A stretch of 64,000 nt of DNA from Opitutales bacterium (lineage in GTDB: Bacteria > Verrucomicrobiota > Verrucomicrobiia > Opitutales > Opitutaceae), in assembly GCA_018700525.1 (NCBI GenBank), contig JABITN010000196.1, positions 22,827 to 86,826 on the forward strand, in the 5' to 3' direction. Under the pieces are notes generated by a model. It did no database searches. It was not told the origin of the DNA and was given only the letters and a program-made list of their open reading frames with translations. Of this stretch, positions 10,033-19,042 are shown one piece after another. Each line of letters opens with the position of its first letter. Position 1 is the first letter of the stretch. Made by a program: the position numbers and the translations under genes.

Positions 10033-11379
10033 TTACGTAAGATCTTTCGCGACAGCTTCCTCCAAACGTCGCACTGCTTCAGCCGTTAAAGCGTCCGTTT
10101 TCGCTTCCACCAACAGGCGAAGTTTCGGTTCGGTTCCGGAATAGCGAACCAACAAACGCCCATCCTCGCCGAATTCCTTCTCCAATTGCTTTATAACTGC
10201 GCTCACATTGACACAGGTATCCAAAGCCGGCTTAGAAGCGACTCGAATCGCTCTCGTCTGCTGGGGGTACGCCCGATAAAAGGAGGCTAGTTTACCCAAC
10301 GATTGCCCGGATTCAACAATTGCCTGGGCGACCTTCAATGCAGAAAACAATCCATCGCCCGTCATAGAAAAACCGCCGACCACAACATGACCCGATTCTT
10401 CTCCTCCCAAAGAAAATCCATCGGAAATCATTAATCGAGATACAAACTTATCTCCAATATTCGTTCGCTCGACCACAATCTCGTTCGATCCAAGAGCCGC
10501 GTCCAAACCAAGATTGCTTTGATCGGTTGTAACAAGAACATCCCCCTTTAGTTTTCCCTGAGCTTTTGCTCGAATGGCCAAGAGTCCCAAGGTCGCTTCA
10601 CCCGGCAGCTTGGTACCTGTCTCGTCGAACGCGATCATACGGTCGCCATCGCCATCAAAGGCGAAACCCATATCGAAAGTCCCAGTCTCGAAAACAGTCG
10701 ATAACGACTGCGGGCATTCACTCCCTACGCCATCATTGATATTCGATCCGTTCGGAGCATCTCCCACCGTTGTTGTCTCGGAGCCAAATGCCTCGAACAC
10801 CTCTCTTGCGAATGCACTCAAAGCCCCGTTCGAACAATCCAATGCAATTCGCTTGCCACTCAACATGCCCTTCGGAAAAGCCTGCCGAACCGATTTCAAA
10901 TACAGCTCGCATTTCTCCGAGGCCACATCTTCCACGAATGGCCAACTCGAAGCGTCCACTGCATCCGCAGCCCCAACCGCCTCATCTAAATTCTGCTCCA
11001 TAGACTCGGAAGGCTTGGTCCCATCCGCTTGAAAAAATTTTATGCCATTGTCCGTGTGCGGATTGTGAGATGCCGTAATAGCACAGCCCATCGACGCCTC
11101 GCCTAAAGCCACCACCTTGGCTACCGCCGGAGTAGGCACCACCCCGATCGACTCTACGCGACCACCCTCGGACTCAAACCCCGCCGCCAAAGCAGCCAAA
11201 AGAGCGACTCCCGAAGCACGCGTATCTCTCCCTATAACAATGAGAGGCGATTCCGTACCGTAGCGGAGCTTCGTAACTCTAGCTGCCGCTAAACCTGCTC
11301 GATAAGCAATATTATCATTTAAATTCGACCCGCCATACAAACCGCGGATGCCATCAGTCCCAAAATATTTAAGAGCCAT
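10033..11379 (-). CDS. glmM: Phosphoglucosamine mutase
   Basis: 448 aa, the normal length. GlmM interconverts glucosamine 6-phosphate and glucosamine 1-phosphate on the way to UDP-GlcNAc for peptidoglycan and lipopolysaccharide. Motifs of the phosphohexomutase superfamily: N-terminal KYFGTDGIRG, the phosphoserine loop ITASHNPHTDNGIK, the metal-binding DGDGDR, the sugar-binding GGEESGHV, and the phosphate-binding RYSGTEPKLRL near the C-terminus. The FGTDGIRG start is typical of glmM rather than pgm/manB. Its start codon overlaps the trpD stop by one base (TAATG), so translation is probably coupled. Confidence 0.95.
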   Translation of the reverse strand: MALKYFGTDGIRGLYGGSNLNDNIAYRAGLAAARVTKLRYGTESPLIVIGRDTRASGVALLAALAAGFESEGGRVESIGVVPTPAVAKVVALGEASMGCAITASHNPHTDNGIKFFQADGTKPSESMEQNLDEAVGAADAVDASSWPFVEDVASEKCELYLKSVRQAFPKGMLSGKRIALDCSNGALSAFAREVFEAFGSETTTVGDAPNGSNINDGVGSECPQSLSTVFETGTFDMGFAFDGDGDRMIAFDETGTKLPGEATLGLLAIRAKAQGKLKGDVLVTTDQSNLGLDAALGSNEIVVERTNIGDKFVSRLMISDGFSLGGEESGHVVVGGFSMTGDGLFSALKVAQAIVESGQSLGKLASFYRAYPQQTRAIRVASKPALDTCVNVSAVIKQLEKEFGEDGRLLVRYSGTEPKLRLLVEAKTDALTAEAVRRLEEAVAKDLT

Positions 11380-12422
11380 TATTGATTATAAAATTCCCGA
11401 GTTTGATCGATTTTCGCGCGAGTAAGACCGCCCAAAAGTAAATCCCTCGCTTCAGCGATCCCCTCTCGAATACTCGTATAGCGTCCTGCAACGAAAAACG
11501 CTGCCGCTGCGTTAGCCACCACCGAATCTTCCAAGGCAGGCTTCGCCTTTCCGTCTAACAGTTGGTCCAAGATCGACAGATTGACGTCAACATTACCCCC
11601 TTGAAGATCGTCCAAACTACCCGAACGAATACCCATTTCCTCGGGCGACCACCGTTCTGCCACATCGCGAAGCGTTCCGAAACCTCTACCAACGTTCGTA
11701 CCTGCAGCGCTAAATTCGTCCATCCCGCCTAGCTCTCCGAGATCGCAATGCACGATCAACCCTGCCTTCAGCCCAAGGGCATGCTGAGCCGATGCCATCA
11801 ATTCGACCACCGATTCGCTGAAAACTCCCAACAACTGATAAGGCGGTTTCGCCGGATTAATCAAAGGTCCTAGCATATTGAAAACCGTTCGCTGGCCTTT
11901 CTCCGCCAAAACCTGGCGCACCGGAACGATTTCCTTGAACGCCGGATGAAATGCCGGAGCGAACATAAAGCAAAAACCCAGCTCCCTCATCGACTCCCGC
12001 AACAAAGTGTCCTCGCCCATAATGGTCACTCCCAAAGCTTCGAGTAGGTTCGAGCTGCCGCATTTCGAAGTAATCGAACGATTGCCATGCTTGAAAACGG
12101 GAATTCCAGCCGCGGCAACGACGAACGTCACCGTAGTGCTAATATTGAAAGTGTGCTGCTTATCGCCTCCGGTGCCGCACACGTCAATCGCTCGGTCCTG
12201 CCATTCCTGCAAACCAGGGTCCCTGGCGAGCTCCCGATAACGCTTTGCCAAGCCCGCCACCTCCTGCGGCGATTCGCCTTTTTGGGCCAATTGCGTCAGA
12301 AAATCCCCCTTTGTCCCTGCATCGACCTCGGCCGAAGCCAACAAATCAGCAACGCCATAGGCTTGATCCTGAGTCAAATCTTCTCCTGCGGCAACGATCG
12401 AAAGGCACTCCACTAATTTCAT
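11379..12422 (-). CDS. trpD: Anthranilate phosphoribosyltransferase
   Basis: 347 aa. TrpD transfers phosphoribose from PRPP to anthranilate, the second committed step of tryptophan synthesis. The glycine-rich PRPP loop reads DVCGTGGDKQHTFNIST; further family motifs are KHGNRSITSKCGSSNLLEALG, FAPAFHPA and NMLGPLINPA. The gene is not in a trp operon: it leads a trpD-glmM-TPR transcription unit on the minus strand, while trpB lies about 21 kb away with no trpA beside it. Scattered trp genes are seen in many lineages. No trp attenuator or leader peptide is apparent upstream. Confidence 0.95.
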   Translation of the reverse strand: MKLVECLSIVAAGEDLTQDQAYGVADLLASAEVDAGTKGDFLTQLAQKGESPQEVAGLAKRYRELARDPGLQEWQDRAIDVCGTGGDKQHTFNISTTVTFVVAAAGIPVFKHGNRSITSKCGSSNLLEALGVTIMGEDTLLRESMRELGFCFMFAPAFHPAFKEIVPVRQVLAEKGQRTVFNMLGPLINPAKPPYQLLGVFSESVVELMASAQHALGLKAGLIVHCDLGELGGMDEFSAAGTNVGRGFGTLRDVAERWSPEEMGIRSGSLDDLQGGNVDVNLSILDQLLDGKAKPALEDSVVANAAAAFFVAGRYTSIREGIAEARDLLLGGLTRAKIDQTREFYNQ

Positions 12423-12538
12423 AAAGAAAAAGGATTAAGCTCCCTATTGCCAAAAACAATTCAAAACTCCACGATCCGTGTCTCGTAAATAGACTCCTAA
12501 CCGCTCTCACCTATTCTCAGCTAAATTCAAACATTAAC

Positions 12539-12567
12539 TTGACGGCCCACATACCGCCAGTTATCAA
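12539..12567 (+). promoter_or_regulatory. Sigma-70-type promoter for rpmF-plsX-fabH
   Basis: TTGACG at 12539-12544, a 17-base spacer, then TATCAA at 12562-12567, 52 bases before the rpmF start. Good match to the -35/-10 consensus with ideal spacing, in the intergenic gap divergent from trpD. Confidence 0.6.
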
Positions 12568-12618
12568 CCGCTCTTTTTACAGAACCACGCGCGATACCGA
12601 GCAAAGAACTTTACTAAA

Positions 12619-12798
12619 ATGGCTAATCCAAAACGTAAGCAGTCCAAACGTCGCAGTCGTCTCCGCAGAGGAGCCAATCGCTTCGAAGAGCCACAGCTCT
12701 CTAAAGATCCCGTGGACGGCACTGCGTTCCGTCCACACCGCGTCAATCCGAACAACGGAATGTACCGCGGACGTCAAGTGATCGACGCTTCTGTCTAA
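12619..12798 (+). CDS. rpmF: 50S ribosomal protein L32
   Basis: 59 aa. The product is small and very basic, starting MANPKRKQSKRRSRLRRGAN, which is the hallmark start of bacterial L32 (MAVPKRK-type). The segment CGxxK-type zinc cysteines found in some L32 proteins is absent, so this is a zinc-free version. The C-terminal half (RPHRVNPNNGMYRGRQV) also matches the family. L32 sits at the base of the peptidyl-transferase region of the large subunit. The rpmF-plsX-fabH order is a widely conserved operon linking ribosome production to lipid synthesis. The gap to plsX is 56 bases. The usual upstream DUF177 gene is missing here. Confidence 0.93.
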   Translation: MANPKRKQSKRRSRLRRGANRFEEPQLSKDPVDGTAFRPHRVNPNNGMYRGRQVIDASV

Positions 12799-12854
12799 AA
12801 TAGGCAGCACACTTCGATCGCACACCGATTCACTATCTAGGATTTCAATAGATT

Positions 12855-13907
12855 ATGTCCGATCAGGGTAACGCCTGCATCGCTGTAGATGCTATGGGCT
12901 CCGACAAAGGTCCGACCGAAATGGTCGCAGCCGTCAAGCTTGCCCTAGAGAATGTATCAGAGATCGCTCCCGTCATTCTGGTTGGCCAGGAGTCCATTCT
13001 CGGACCAATCGTCGCAGAAGCCGATCTCGCTAACCATCCAAAGCTTCAAATTCGACACGCTTCTCAAGTAGTCGAAATGGACGACAAACCGCTTCAGGCA
13101 ATGAAGCAAAAACGCGACTCGAGCATGGCTCGAGCGATTGAACTCGTTAAAGACGGCGAAGCCGCCGTGGTCGTCAGTTGTGGTAACACCGGCACGCTCA
13201 TGGCAAGCGGCACGATCCGTCTTCGGACGATGGAAGGCGTCGAGCGCCCCGCCCTCGCTACCGTCATGCCGCGACAAACCGGCCATTTCGTCTTAATCGA
13301 CGCCGGAGCCAATCCGCTTGCGAAAGCCGAACACCTCGTCCACAACGCCGTGCTTGGCAGCGATTATTGCAAACACGTCCTCGGCACAGCCAATCCACGA
13401 GTCGGATTAATGACGATTGGGACAGAAGAAGGCAAAGGCAACGAGATCACAAACTCCACCAACCATCTACTCAAAAAACTGCCTGATCTCATAAATTACC
13501 ACGGCCCGATTGAAGGCTTTCAACTCTTCGAAGACGTCGTCGATGTCGTCGTTTGCGACGGATTTACCGGCAACGTCGTGCTCAAAACGTGCGAATCCCT
13601 CTTCAAATGCCTTTTCAAAGATTTCCTCGGAGGCGAGCTCGAACAAAATCCACTGCGAAAATTTGGCTATCTCTGCTCAAAAGGAGCCTACGATACGATT
13701 AAAACCCAGCTCAATCCCGACCGCTATGGTGGCGCGCCCCTTCTCGGACTAAAAGGAAACATCCTCAAAGCCCACGGTTCCAGCAATCGGGAGGCAGTGA
13801 TGAACGCGATTCGAATCGCCAACGAAATTATAAGCTCAGACCTAAACACTCAGATTATTAGCGACATCCAAAAGGTTAACCATATCATCTTTCCATCGGC
13901 AAAGTAA
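12855..13907 (+). CDS. plsX: Phosphate acyltransferase PlsX
   Basis: 350 aa. PlsX makes acyl-phosphate from acyl-ACP, the donor for PlsY in the first step of phospholipid synthesis; it is a peripheral membrane enzyme. Visible family motifs: AVDAMGSDKGPTEMV at the N-terminus, SMARAIELVKDGEA, VVSCGNTGTLMASG, LIDAGANPLAKAEHL, VGLMTIGTEEGKGN, and near the C-terminus GGAPLLGLKGNILKAHGSS. Length is normal. It lies between rpmF and fabH in the conserved lipid operon. Upstream of the ATG only a weak AGGA 13 bases away can be seen. Confidence 0.95.
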   Translation: MSDQGNACIAVDAMGSDKGPTEMVAAVKLALENVSEIAPVILVGQESILGPIVAEADLANHPKLQIRHASQVVEMDDKPLQAMKQKRDSSMARAIELVKDGEAAVVVSCGNTGTLMASGTIRLRTMEGVERPALATVMPRQTGHFVLIDAGANPLAKAEHLVHNAVLGSDYCKHVLGTANPRVGLMTIGTEEGKGNEITNSTNHLLKKLPDLINYHGPIEGFQLFEDVVDVVVCDGFTGNVVLKTCESLFKCLFKDFLGGELEQNPLRKFGYLCSKGAYDTIKTQLNPDRYGGAPLLGLKGNILKAHGSSNREAVMNAIRIANEIISSDLNTQIISDIQKVNHIIFPSAK

Positions 13908-13965
13908 GCCACACTCGAATTTGCAGGTTGCCACAAAGCCCTGTCTCAGCATTCAGTCTCAGATC

Positions 13966-14961
13966 ATGAGTTTAGCACCACGCTCAGTCGTCATAAAAGG
14001 AACAGGCTCCTACACGCCAGCAAACATCAAAACCAACGACGACCTCGCAAAACTCGTAGATACTTCCAACGAGTGGATCTTCACCCGAAGTGGCATAAAA
14101 GAACGCCGGATCGCGGACGAAACCGAGAACACTTCCGACATGGGGGCAAAAGCCGCCGCGAGAGCTCTCGAGAACGCAGGCTTAGAAGCGTCGGACATCG
14201 ACATCGTCATCGTAGCGACGATCACCCCCGACATGCCGTTCCCTTCCACGGCCTGTCTCGTCCAAACGAAACTCGGTATCGCCAATGCCATATGCATGGA
14301 CATCGAAGCGGCATGCTCCGGTTTCCTCTACATCATGGAAGTCGCCTCGGCCCTTCTCAAAAGCGGCAGCTACCGCAATGCCCTGATCATCGGAGCAGAA
14401 AAGCTCTCCAGCATTCTCGACTGGCAAGACCGCACGACCTGCGTGCTCTTCGGCGACGGAGCCGGAGCAGCAATTCTCAGTATTTCCGATGAGGCAGACG
14501 TAGGCCTCTTGGACTTCCAGCTCGGAGCCGATGGAGCCAACAGCGACGTCCTCTTTATGCCAGGCGGTGGCTGCTCCCAACCAGCAACTCCAGCCTCCAT
14601 CGACAACCGACTGCACTACCTAAAAATGCGCGGCCGCGAAGTATTCAAGCTCGCCGTCAAGGTGATGGAACAGGCAGCTAAAGAAATTCTTGAACAAAAT
14701 GAGCTCAAATCTGACCAACTGGCATGCGTGATTCCTCACCAAGCCAATATGAGGATCATCGAACTGCTCGCATCACGCCTCGAAATCCCTATGGATCGCT
14801 TTTATCTCAATCTCGACAAATACGGTAACACCTCCGCTGCATCGATCCCCATCGCACTCGATGAAGCTCGTAGAGAAGGCCGCATTCAATCGGGCGACTT
14901 AACCCTAATGGTCGCATTCGGAGCTGGTCTGACCTGGGGAGCCGCCCTAATCCGCTGTTAG
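13966..14961 (+). CDS. fabH: 3-oxoacyl-[ACP] synthase III (KAS III)
   Basis: 331 aa from the ATG at 13966; the frame extends upstream to a TTG at 13921, but the extra 15 residues are not family-like. FabH starts fatty-acid elongation by condensing acetyl-CoA with malonyl-ACP. The thiolase-fold catalytic triad is intact: Cys in DIEAACSGFLYIM, His in PHQANMRI and Asn in YGNTSAASI. N-terminal NEWIFTRSGIKERRI and central FGDGAGAAIL are also characteristic. It follows plsX by 58 bases and is probably the end of the rpmF operon. Confidence 0.95.
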   Translation: MSLAPRSVVIKGTGSYTPANIKTNDDLAKLVDTSNEWIFTRSGIKERRIADETENTSDMGAKAAARALENAGLEASDIDIVIVATITPDMPFPSTACLVQTKLGIANAICMDIEAACSGFLYIMEVASALLKSGSYRNALIIGAEKLSSILDWQDRTTCVLFGDGAGAAILSISDEADVGLLDFQLGADGANSDVLFMPGGGCSQPATPASIDNRLHYLKMRGREVFKLAVKVMEQAAKEILEQNELKSDQLACVIPHQANMRIIELLASRLEIPMDRFYLNLDKYGNTSAASIPIALDEARREGRIQSGDLTLMVAFGAGLTWGAALIRC

Positions 14962-15020
14962 TCGCGAGAACTAAACTAAAGCTTGATACCATCAACGATA
15001 GCCATTTGCCTCCTAAATCC

Positions 15021-16100
15021 ATGTTTCGCAATCTCATTCCCACGCTAGCGCTTTTCCTGCTCGCTCTTGGAGCCAACGCAGCAAACCTGTCTTGGGATTC
15101 TGCCAATGGCTACCAGTCCGACGAAGTCGAACTATCCGGACTCCTCCCGCAAGAGATCCAGCGGATTCTCGACTGGATGAATGCCGGCCGTAAAGCCGAA
15201 GAAAAGAAGAACTTCCGAACTGCCCTGCGCAAATACAAGCGCGTTCAGAAAAAGTACCCAAAAAGCCAGTACGCACCCGAAGCTCTCTTCCGTACCAGCC
15301 AGATTCGTCTTAGGCAAAACAAGATCGACAAAGCGTTTGATGCCTACGAGCTCATTGCCTATGTCTATCCAAGTTTCGGGAGTTTTAACGATACGATTGG
15401 TGAAATGTACAAAATCGCCGTCCGACGCCAAGAGAACTACCGAGTCAAAATCTTCGGAATATTTCCAGGCTTCCTCAATTACGACCGAGCAATCGCCTAC
15501 TTTGAACGCATCGTCGTAATCGCTCCCTACAGCGACTACTCGCCACTCGCACTGATGAATGTCGCCCAAATATGGGCGAAACGAAAGAACGAGACGATGG
15601 CCATCTATTCGCTCGACCGACTCATCACCAATTACCCGAGAAGCTTCCTCACTCCCGATGCTTATATTCAGTTAGCCAGCACGCATGCCAGCCTAGTCCG
15701 CGGTCCTTACTACGACCAAAGCAATACGGAAGATGCCATCACCTTTTTCGACGATTTCCTCATCCAATTCCCTGCCAATAATCGAGTCGACGAAGCCGAA
15801 GGCGGACTTGAAGGAGCGGAAGACGTAATGGCTCTGAGCAAGGTCAAAATTGGCGATTTCTACTTTCACAAACGGGCCAACTTCCACGCAGCAAAAGTTC
15901 TCTACAACGAAGCGATCACCATTGCTCCCAATTCAGGTAGCGCCGAGATGGCTCGGAATAAAATCACTATGATCGAAGCAAAAGAAGAAAAGCTCGGCGG
16001 TGAACAGGCAGCGGAAGCCGAACGCAAAGCACCTACAGTCGAAGAATTAGAAAAAAAGGCTGAGAAACGAGCGAGACGTAAAGTACTCGGTATTTTCTAG
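15021..16100 (+). CDS. BamD-like outer-membrane assembly TPR protein
   Basis: 359 aa from the ATG at 15021 (a TTG 15 bases earlier is a less likely start). A signal peptide ends at about ALGANA; there is no lipobox cysteine, unlike enterobacterial BamD. The body contains BamD-type tetratricopeptide units (RTALRKYKRVQKKYPKSQYAPEAL split across two helices, then NYDRAIAYFERIVVIAPYS, ETMAIYSLDRLITNYP, and a last repeat with HAAKVLYNEAI). The C-terminal 45 residues are Lys/Glu-rich and probably helical. It precedes lptE by 35 bases, consistent with a role in envelope assembly. BamD identity is likely but the missing lipid anchor leaves room for a general TPR role. Confidence 0.7.
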   Translation: MFRNLIPTLALFLLALGANAANLSWDSANGYQSDEVELSGLLPQEIQRILDWMNAGRKAEEKKNFRTALRKYKRVQKKYPKSQYAPEALFRTSQIRLRQNKIDKAFDAYELIAYVYPSFGSFNDTIGEMYKIAVRRQENYRVKIFGIFPGFLNYDRAIAYFERIVVIAPYSDYSPLALMNVAQIWAKRKNETMAIYSLDRLITNYPRSFLTPDAYIQLASTHASLVRGPYYDQSNTEDAITFFDDFLIQFPANNRVDEAEGGLEGAEDVMALSKVKIGDFYFHKRANFHAAKVLYNEAITIAPNSGSAEMARNKITMIEAKEEKLGGEQAAEAERKAPTVEELEKKAEKRARRKVLGIF

Positions 16101-16135
16101 ATCTAAGTCTCCACCGGAACCGTATCAGATTATAC

Positions 16136-16654
16136 ATGCGTCGTTTCTTTCCAAGGTACCTTTTGCTTGTCTCGCTGCTCGTCCTTTCCGGCTGTGCCTC
16201 GTACCAACTAGGCCAACCAGGAAACGCAGACGCCTACAACAGCGTTTACGTAATCCCGATTCGGAACGAATCCACCTTCCCGATGCTCAAGTCTTCCTTG
16301 ACAGCTTCAATCCGCAAATCGATCTCGGACACCGGATTTCTCTCAATCGCTTCGAAAGACGATGCGGATACCGTACTCGAAACCCGGGTCGTTTCGGTGG
16401 TCCGGGACATCGCCGCTGTTTCCTCCATCGATGTCGGACGCGGTCGTAAATACGAACTCGAATTCGAAACACTTTGCTCGCTTTACCGAAAAAACGGTTC
16501 AAAACTCGAACCTGTTTTCATTGATCGGCGCATTTTGACGAAACAAGATATTTTCGCCGACAGCGGACAAGTGAATGCCGAACATCAAGCCGGCCCGGAG
16601 ATCGCGGGAGCCATCGGCCAACGAATCGCCGAAACAATCGTCGATACCTGGTAA
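16136..16654 (+). CDS. lptE: LptE-family outer-membrane lipoprotein
   Basis: 172 aa. A lipoprotein signal with lipobox VLSGC places the mature Cys at about residue 20. The body has the LptE/RlpB-like pattern: VYVIPIRNESTFPML, SLTASIRKSISDTG, ADTVLETRVVSVVRD, and a C-terminal helix GAIGQRIAETIVDTW. LptE plugs the LptD barrel and helps insert lipopolysaccharide in the outer leaflet. The neighbour upstream is a BamD-like gene and kdsA is nearby, which supports an envelope role. LptD itself is not in the window. In Verrucomicrobia this family is often annotated only as a LptE-domain lipoprotein. Confidence 0.78.
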   Translation: MRRFFPRYLLLVSLLVLSGCASYQLGQPGNADAYNSVYVIPIRNESTFPMLKSSLTASIRKSISDTGFLSIASKDDADTVLETRVVSVVRDIAAVSSIDVGRGRKYELEFETLCSLYRKNGSKLEPVFIDRRILTKQDIFADSGQVNAEHQAGPEIAGAIGQRIAETIVDTW

Positions 16655-16723
16655 GGCAAGCCGAGGCCAACCAATTTTGAGTTCGCAAATCCATTCGCCG
16701 CAATCAATTCTTATAGGCTGCCA

Positions 16724-17380
16724 ATGGAACCTTCGATCTTAGCCCCTTCAATGCTAGCAGCCGATCATACACGGCTAGCAGACAATGTCGACGCAGTTGA
16801 AAAACTCGGAGCTCAATGGCTTCACATAGATATAATGGACGGACACTTCGTGCCGAATCTAACCTTCGGTCCGCAAACAGTCGCCGACCTTCGGCCCAAA
16901 TCGAATCTTTTTTTCGACGTCCACCTAATGCTAGACAATCCGCAAGACTATATCGAAGCCTTCATCTCAGCGGGAGCCGAACAGGTAACGATACACGTAG
17001 AGCCCGATTACGACATTTCCACTACCCTGCAACGTATTCGGGACCTCGGAGCCAAACCGGGAATCGTGTTCAATCCCAAAACCGAATGCCAAGCCATCGA
17101 GCCCTACCTCGACCAAATCGACATCGCGCTGGCCATGACCGTACAGCCCGGCTTCGGCGGACAAGCATTCGATGAAAGCGTTTTGACAAAAACCGCTATC
17201 CTTAATCAATGGCGAAACGAACGTGGCCTAAATTTCCGAATACAGGTCGACGGTGGCATCAACATCGACACAGCCCGTCAATGCCGGGCAGCCGGTGTCG
17301 ATACATTCGTCGCCGGATCGGCCTTTTTCAAAGCTGAAAACCAAGCCGCGTTCCTTAAGGAAATTCAAGCCTTGGACTAG
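16724..17380 (+). CDS. rpe: Ribulose-phosphate 3-epimerase
   Basis: 218 aa, normal length. Rpe interconverts ribulose 5-phosphate and xylulose 5-phosphate in the pentose phosphate pathway, using a TIM barrel with a divalent metal. Motifs seen: SILAPSMLAADHTRL at the start, the metal/catalytic DIMDGHFVPNLTFGP, FFDVHLMLDNP, MTVQPGFGGQAF, and the phosphate-binding VDGGINIDTA and VAGSAFF. One base separates its TAG stop from the next gene hpt, so the two are very likely one transcription and perhaps translation unit. Confidence 0.95.
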   Translation: MEPSILAPSMLAADHTRLADNVDAVEKLGAQWLHIDIMDGHFVPNLTFGPQTVADLRPKSNLFFDVHLMLDNPQDYIEAFISAGAEQVTIHVEPDYDISTTLQRIRDLGAKPGIVFNPKTECQAIEPYLDQIDIALAMTVQPGFGGQAFDESVLTKTAILNQWRNERGLNFRIQVDGGINIDTARQCRAAGVDTFVAGSAFFKAENQAAFLKEIQALD

Positions 17381-17381
17381 A

Positions 17382-17954
17382 ATGGAAACCCTCCAGCCCA
17401 AACCCAGTTTTAGCGAATCCGATCTCGAAACGATTCTCGTATCCAAAGAGCAAATCGATCAAAGAATCAAATCCCTCGCCAGCGAAATCTCGACCCAATT
17501 CGCTGATGAGGATCTCACTGTAGTTTGCGTGCTTAGCGGCGCTCTCGTCTTCACCGCCGACCTAATACGTAAACTCAACGTGCCCACTCGCCTTGATTGT
17601 ATCCGGGCAGATAGCTATGGCAATGCCACCGAATCAAGCTCGCCGCCACGCATCGCCAGCGCATTGAAGACCGATATCGCCGGGAAAAACGTACTCGTCG
17701 TAGACGACATCTTGGATACGGGGAACACGCTATCAGCGATTGTAGACCATCTCGAAGAAGCAAAACCCGCCTCCCTAAAGACTTGCGTTCTACTCGACAA
17801 AAAAGAACGGCGACAAGTCGACATCCAAGCCGACTTTTCAGGATTCGACATTCCAAACGCCTTCGTTGTGGGCTACGGATTGGATTTCGCCGAACATTAT
17901 CGCCACCTTCCTTGTATTGGATCCCTTTGGCCCGAATTCCAAATCCTTCGCTAA
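17382..17954 (+). CDS. hpt: Hypoxanthine phosphoribosyltransferase
   Basis: 190 aa from the ATG at 17382; the open frame continues upstream inside rpe but that part is only out-of-frame rpe sequence. The enzyme salvages hypoxanthine or guanine with PRPP. The PRPP-binding motif VLVVDDILDTGNTL is clear, the N-terminal VCVLSGALVFTADLIR and the C-terminal VVGYGLDFAEHYRHLPCIG (purine-binding region) match the Hpt family. Residue choice between hypoxanthine and guanine cannot be read with certainty. It follows rpe by one base. Confidence 0.92.
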   Translation: METLQPKPSFSESDLETILVSKEQIDQRIKSLASEISTQFADEDLTVVCVLSGALVFTADLIRKLNVPTRLDCIRADSYGNATESSSPPRIASALKTDIAGKNVLVVDDILDTGNTLSAIVDHLEEAKPASLKTCVLLDKKERRQVDIQADFSGFDIPNAFVVGYGLDFAEHYRHLPCIGSLWPEFQILR

Positions 17955-18031
17955 CGATCGGGATTCCGTAATAGTGCTCGAAAATTTCCAGCGCTTGATC
18001 AACGCCGTCAAACGCGCTTCTCTGATCGCCG

Positions 18032-18916
18032 ATGATACTGGCGGACAAATGGAGAGACTACGAAATCCTCGAATGCGGTGACGGCATGAAGAAGGAGCGC
18101 TGGGGCGAATTCATCCTCGTTCGTCCCGATCCGCAGGTTATCTGGCCACTGAATTCCTCTAGCTGGGGGAACTACGATGCGTTCTACCATCGGAGCGACC
18201 AAGGAGGTGGGAAATGGAAGTACCGGACGCAGCTTCCGGAATCATGGAAAATCAACTACCGAAATTCAGTTCTCAAAATCAAGCCGACCGACTTCAAGCA
18301 TACCGGCCTTTTCCCCGAGCAAGCAGCCAACTGGGATTGGTTTAGCAAACTCATCAACAAAGCGAAGTCTCCCCCGAAAGTACTCAATCTCTTTGGCTAC
18401 ACTGGTGGCGCGACAATCGCCGCAGCCTCAGCTGGAGCTAGCGTCTGCCACGTCGATGCAGCAAAAGGCATGGTCGCCTGGTGCCGAGAAAACGCGGCTC
18501 TCAGCAATTTAAGCGACGCGCCGATTCGCTACATCGTCGACGACTGCATGAAATTCGTAGAACGCGAAATCCGCCGAGGCACTCAATACGATGGGATTAT
18601 CATGGACCCCCCTTCCTACGGACGCGGCAAGAAAGGCGAAGTTTGGCAATTCGATCGTGACCTATGGAAATTCCTTCAAAAATGCCGTCAGCTTCTCACT
18701 CCAAAACCCCTCTTTTTCTTAGTCAATGCCTATACGACCGGAGTATCCCCAATCGTCGTCGGCAATCTCGTTAGAGAAACTCTCAGCAAACTCGACGGCA
18801 CCGTCAACTCGGGCGAGATAGGGATTCCGATATCCAATAGTCTCAACGCCCTTCCCTGCGGTCTATTCGCGCGCTGGCAGCGGAGACTAGACATCGGCGA
18901 CGTCGTTCGACCGTAA
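18032..18916 (+). CDS. Class I SAM-dependent methyltransferase (RlmI-like)
   Basis: 294 aa. The fold is that of the Methyltrans_SAM group (PF10672) related to the 23S rRNA m5C methyltransferase RlmI, but without the N-terminal PUA domain. The SAM-binding loop reads VLNLFGYTGGATIAAASAG, the acidic residue that holds the ribose is in CHVDAAKGMV, and the catalytic/binding motif is IIMDPPSYGRG. An N-terminal beta-rich part (YEILECGDGMKKERWGEF) is typical of this shorter PVC/proteobacterial group. An in-frame TGA just upstream of ATG 18032 fixes the start. The substrate is probably rRNA by analogy but not shown. Confidence 0.82.
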   Translation: MILADKWRDYEILECGDGMKKERWGEFILVRPDPQVIWPLNSSSWGNYDAFYHRSDQGGGKWKYRTQLPESWKINYRNSVLKIKPTDFKHTGLFPEQAANWDWFSKLINKAKSPPKVLNLFGYTGGATIAAASAGASVCHVDAAKGMVAWCRENAALSNLSDAPIRYIVDDCMKFVEREIRRGTQYDGIIMDPPSYGRGKKGEVWQFDRDLWKFLQKCRQLLTPKPLFFLVNAYTTGVSPIVVGNLVRETLSKLDGTVNSGEIGIPISNSLNALPCGLFARWQRRLDIGDVVRP

Positions 18917-18928
18917 CAAAAGCTCAAT

Positions 18929-18953
18929 TGAATTGTCTTGATCATACAATTCA
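18929..18953. repeat. Hairpin (8-bp inverted repeat)
   Basis: TGAATTGT, a 9-base loop, then ACAATTCA, just after the methyltransferase stop. No T tract follows, so it is not a standard intrinsic terminator; it may still end transcription or protect the 3' end. Confidence 0.35.
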
Positions 18954-19042
18954 GATCTAAGGGATTGAGTCTTACGAGAGCGGGAAACAGTCGAATACAT
19001 TTCCCAGCACTCAACTAAGGCAGAGCCGATCGTCCCGCTTCA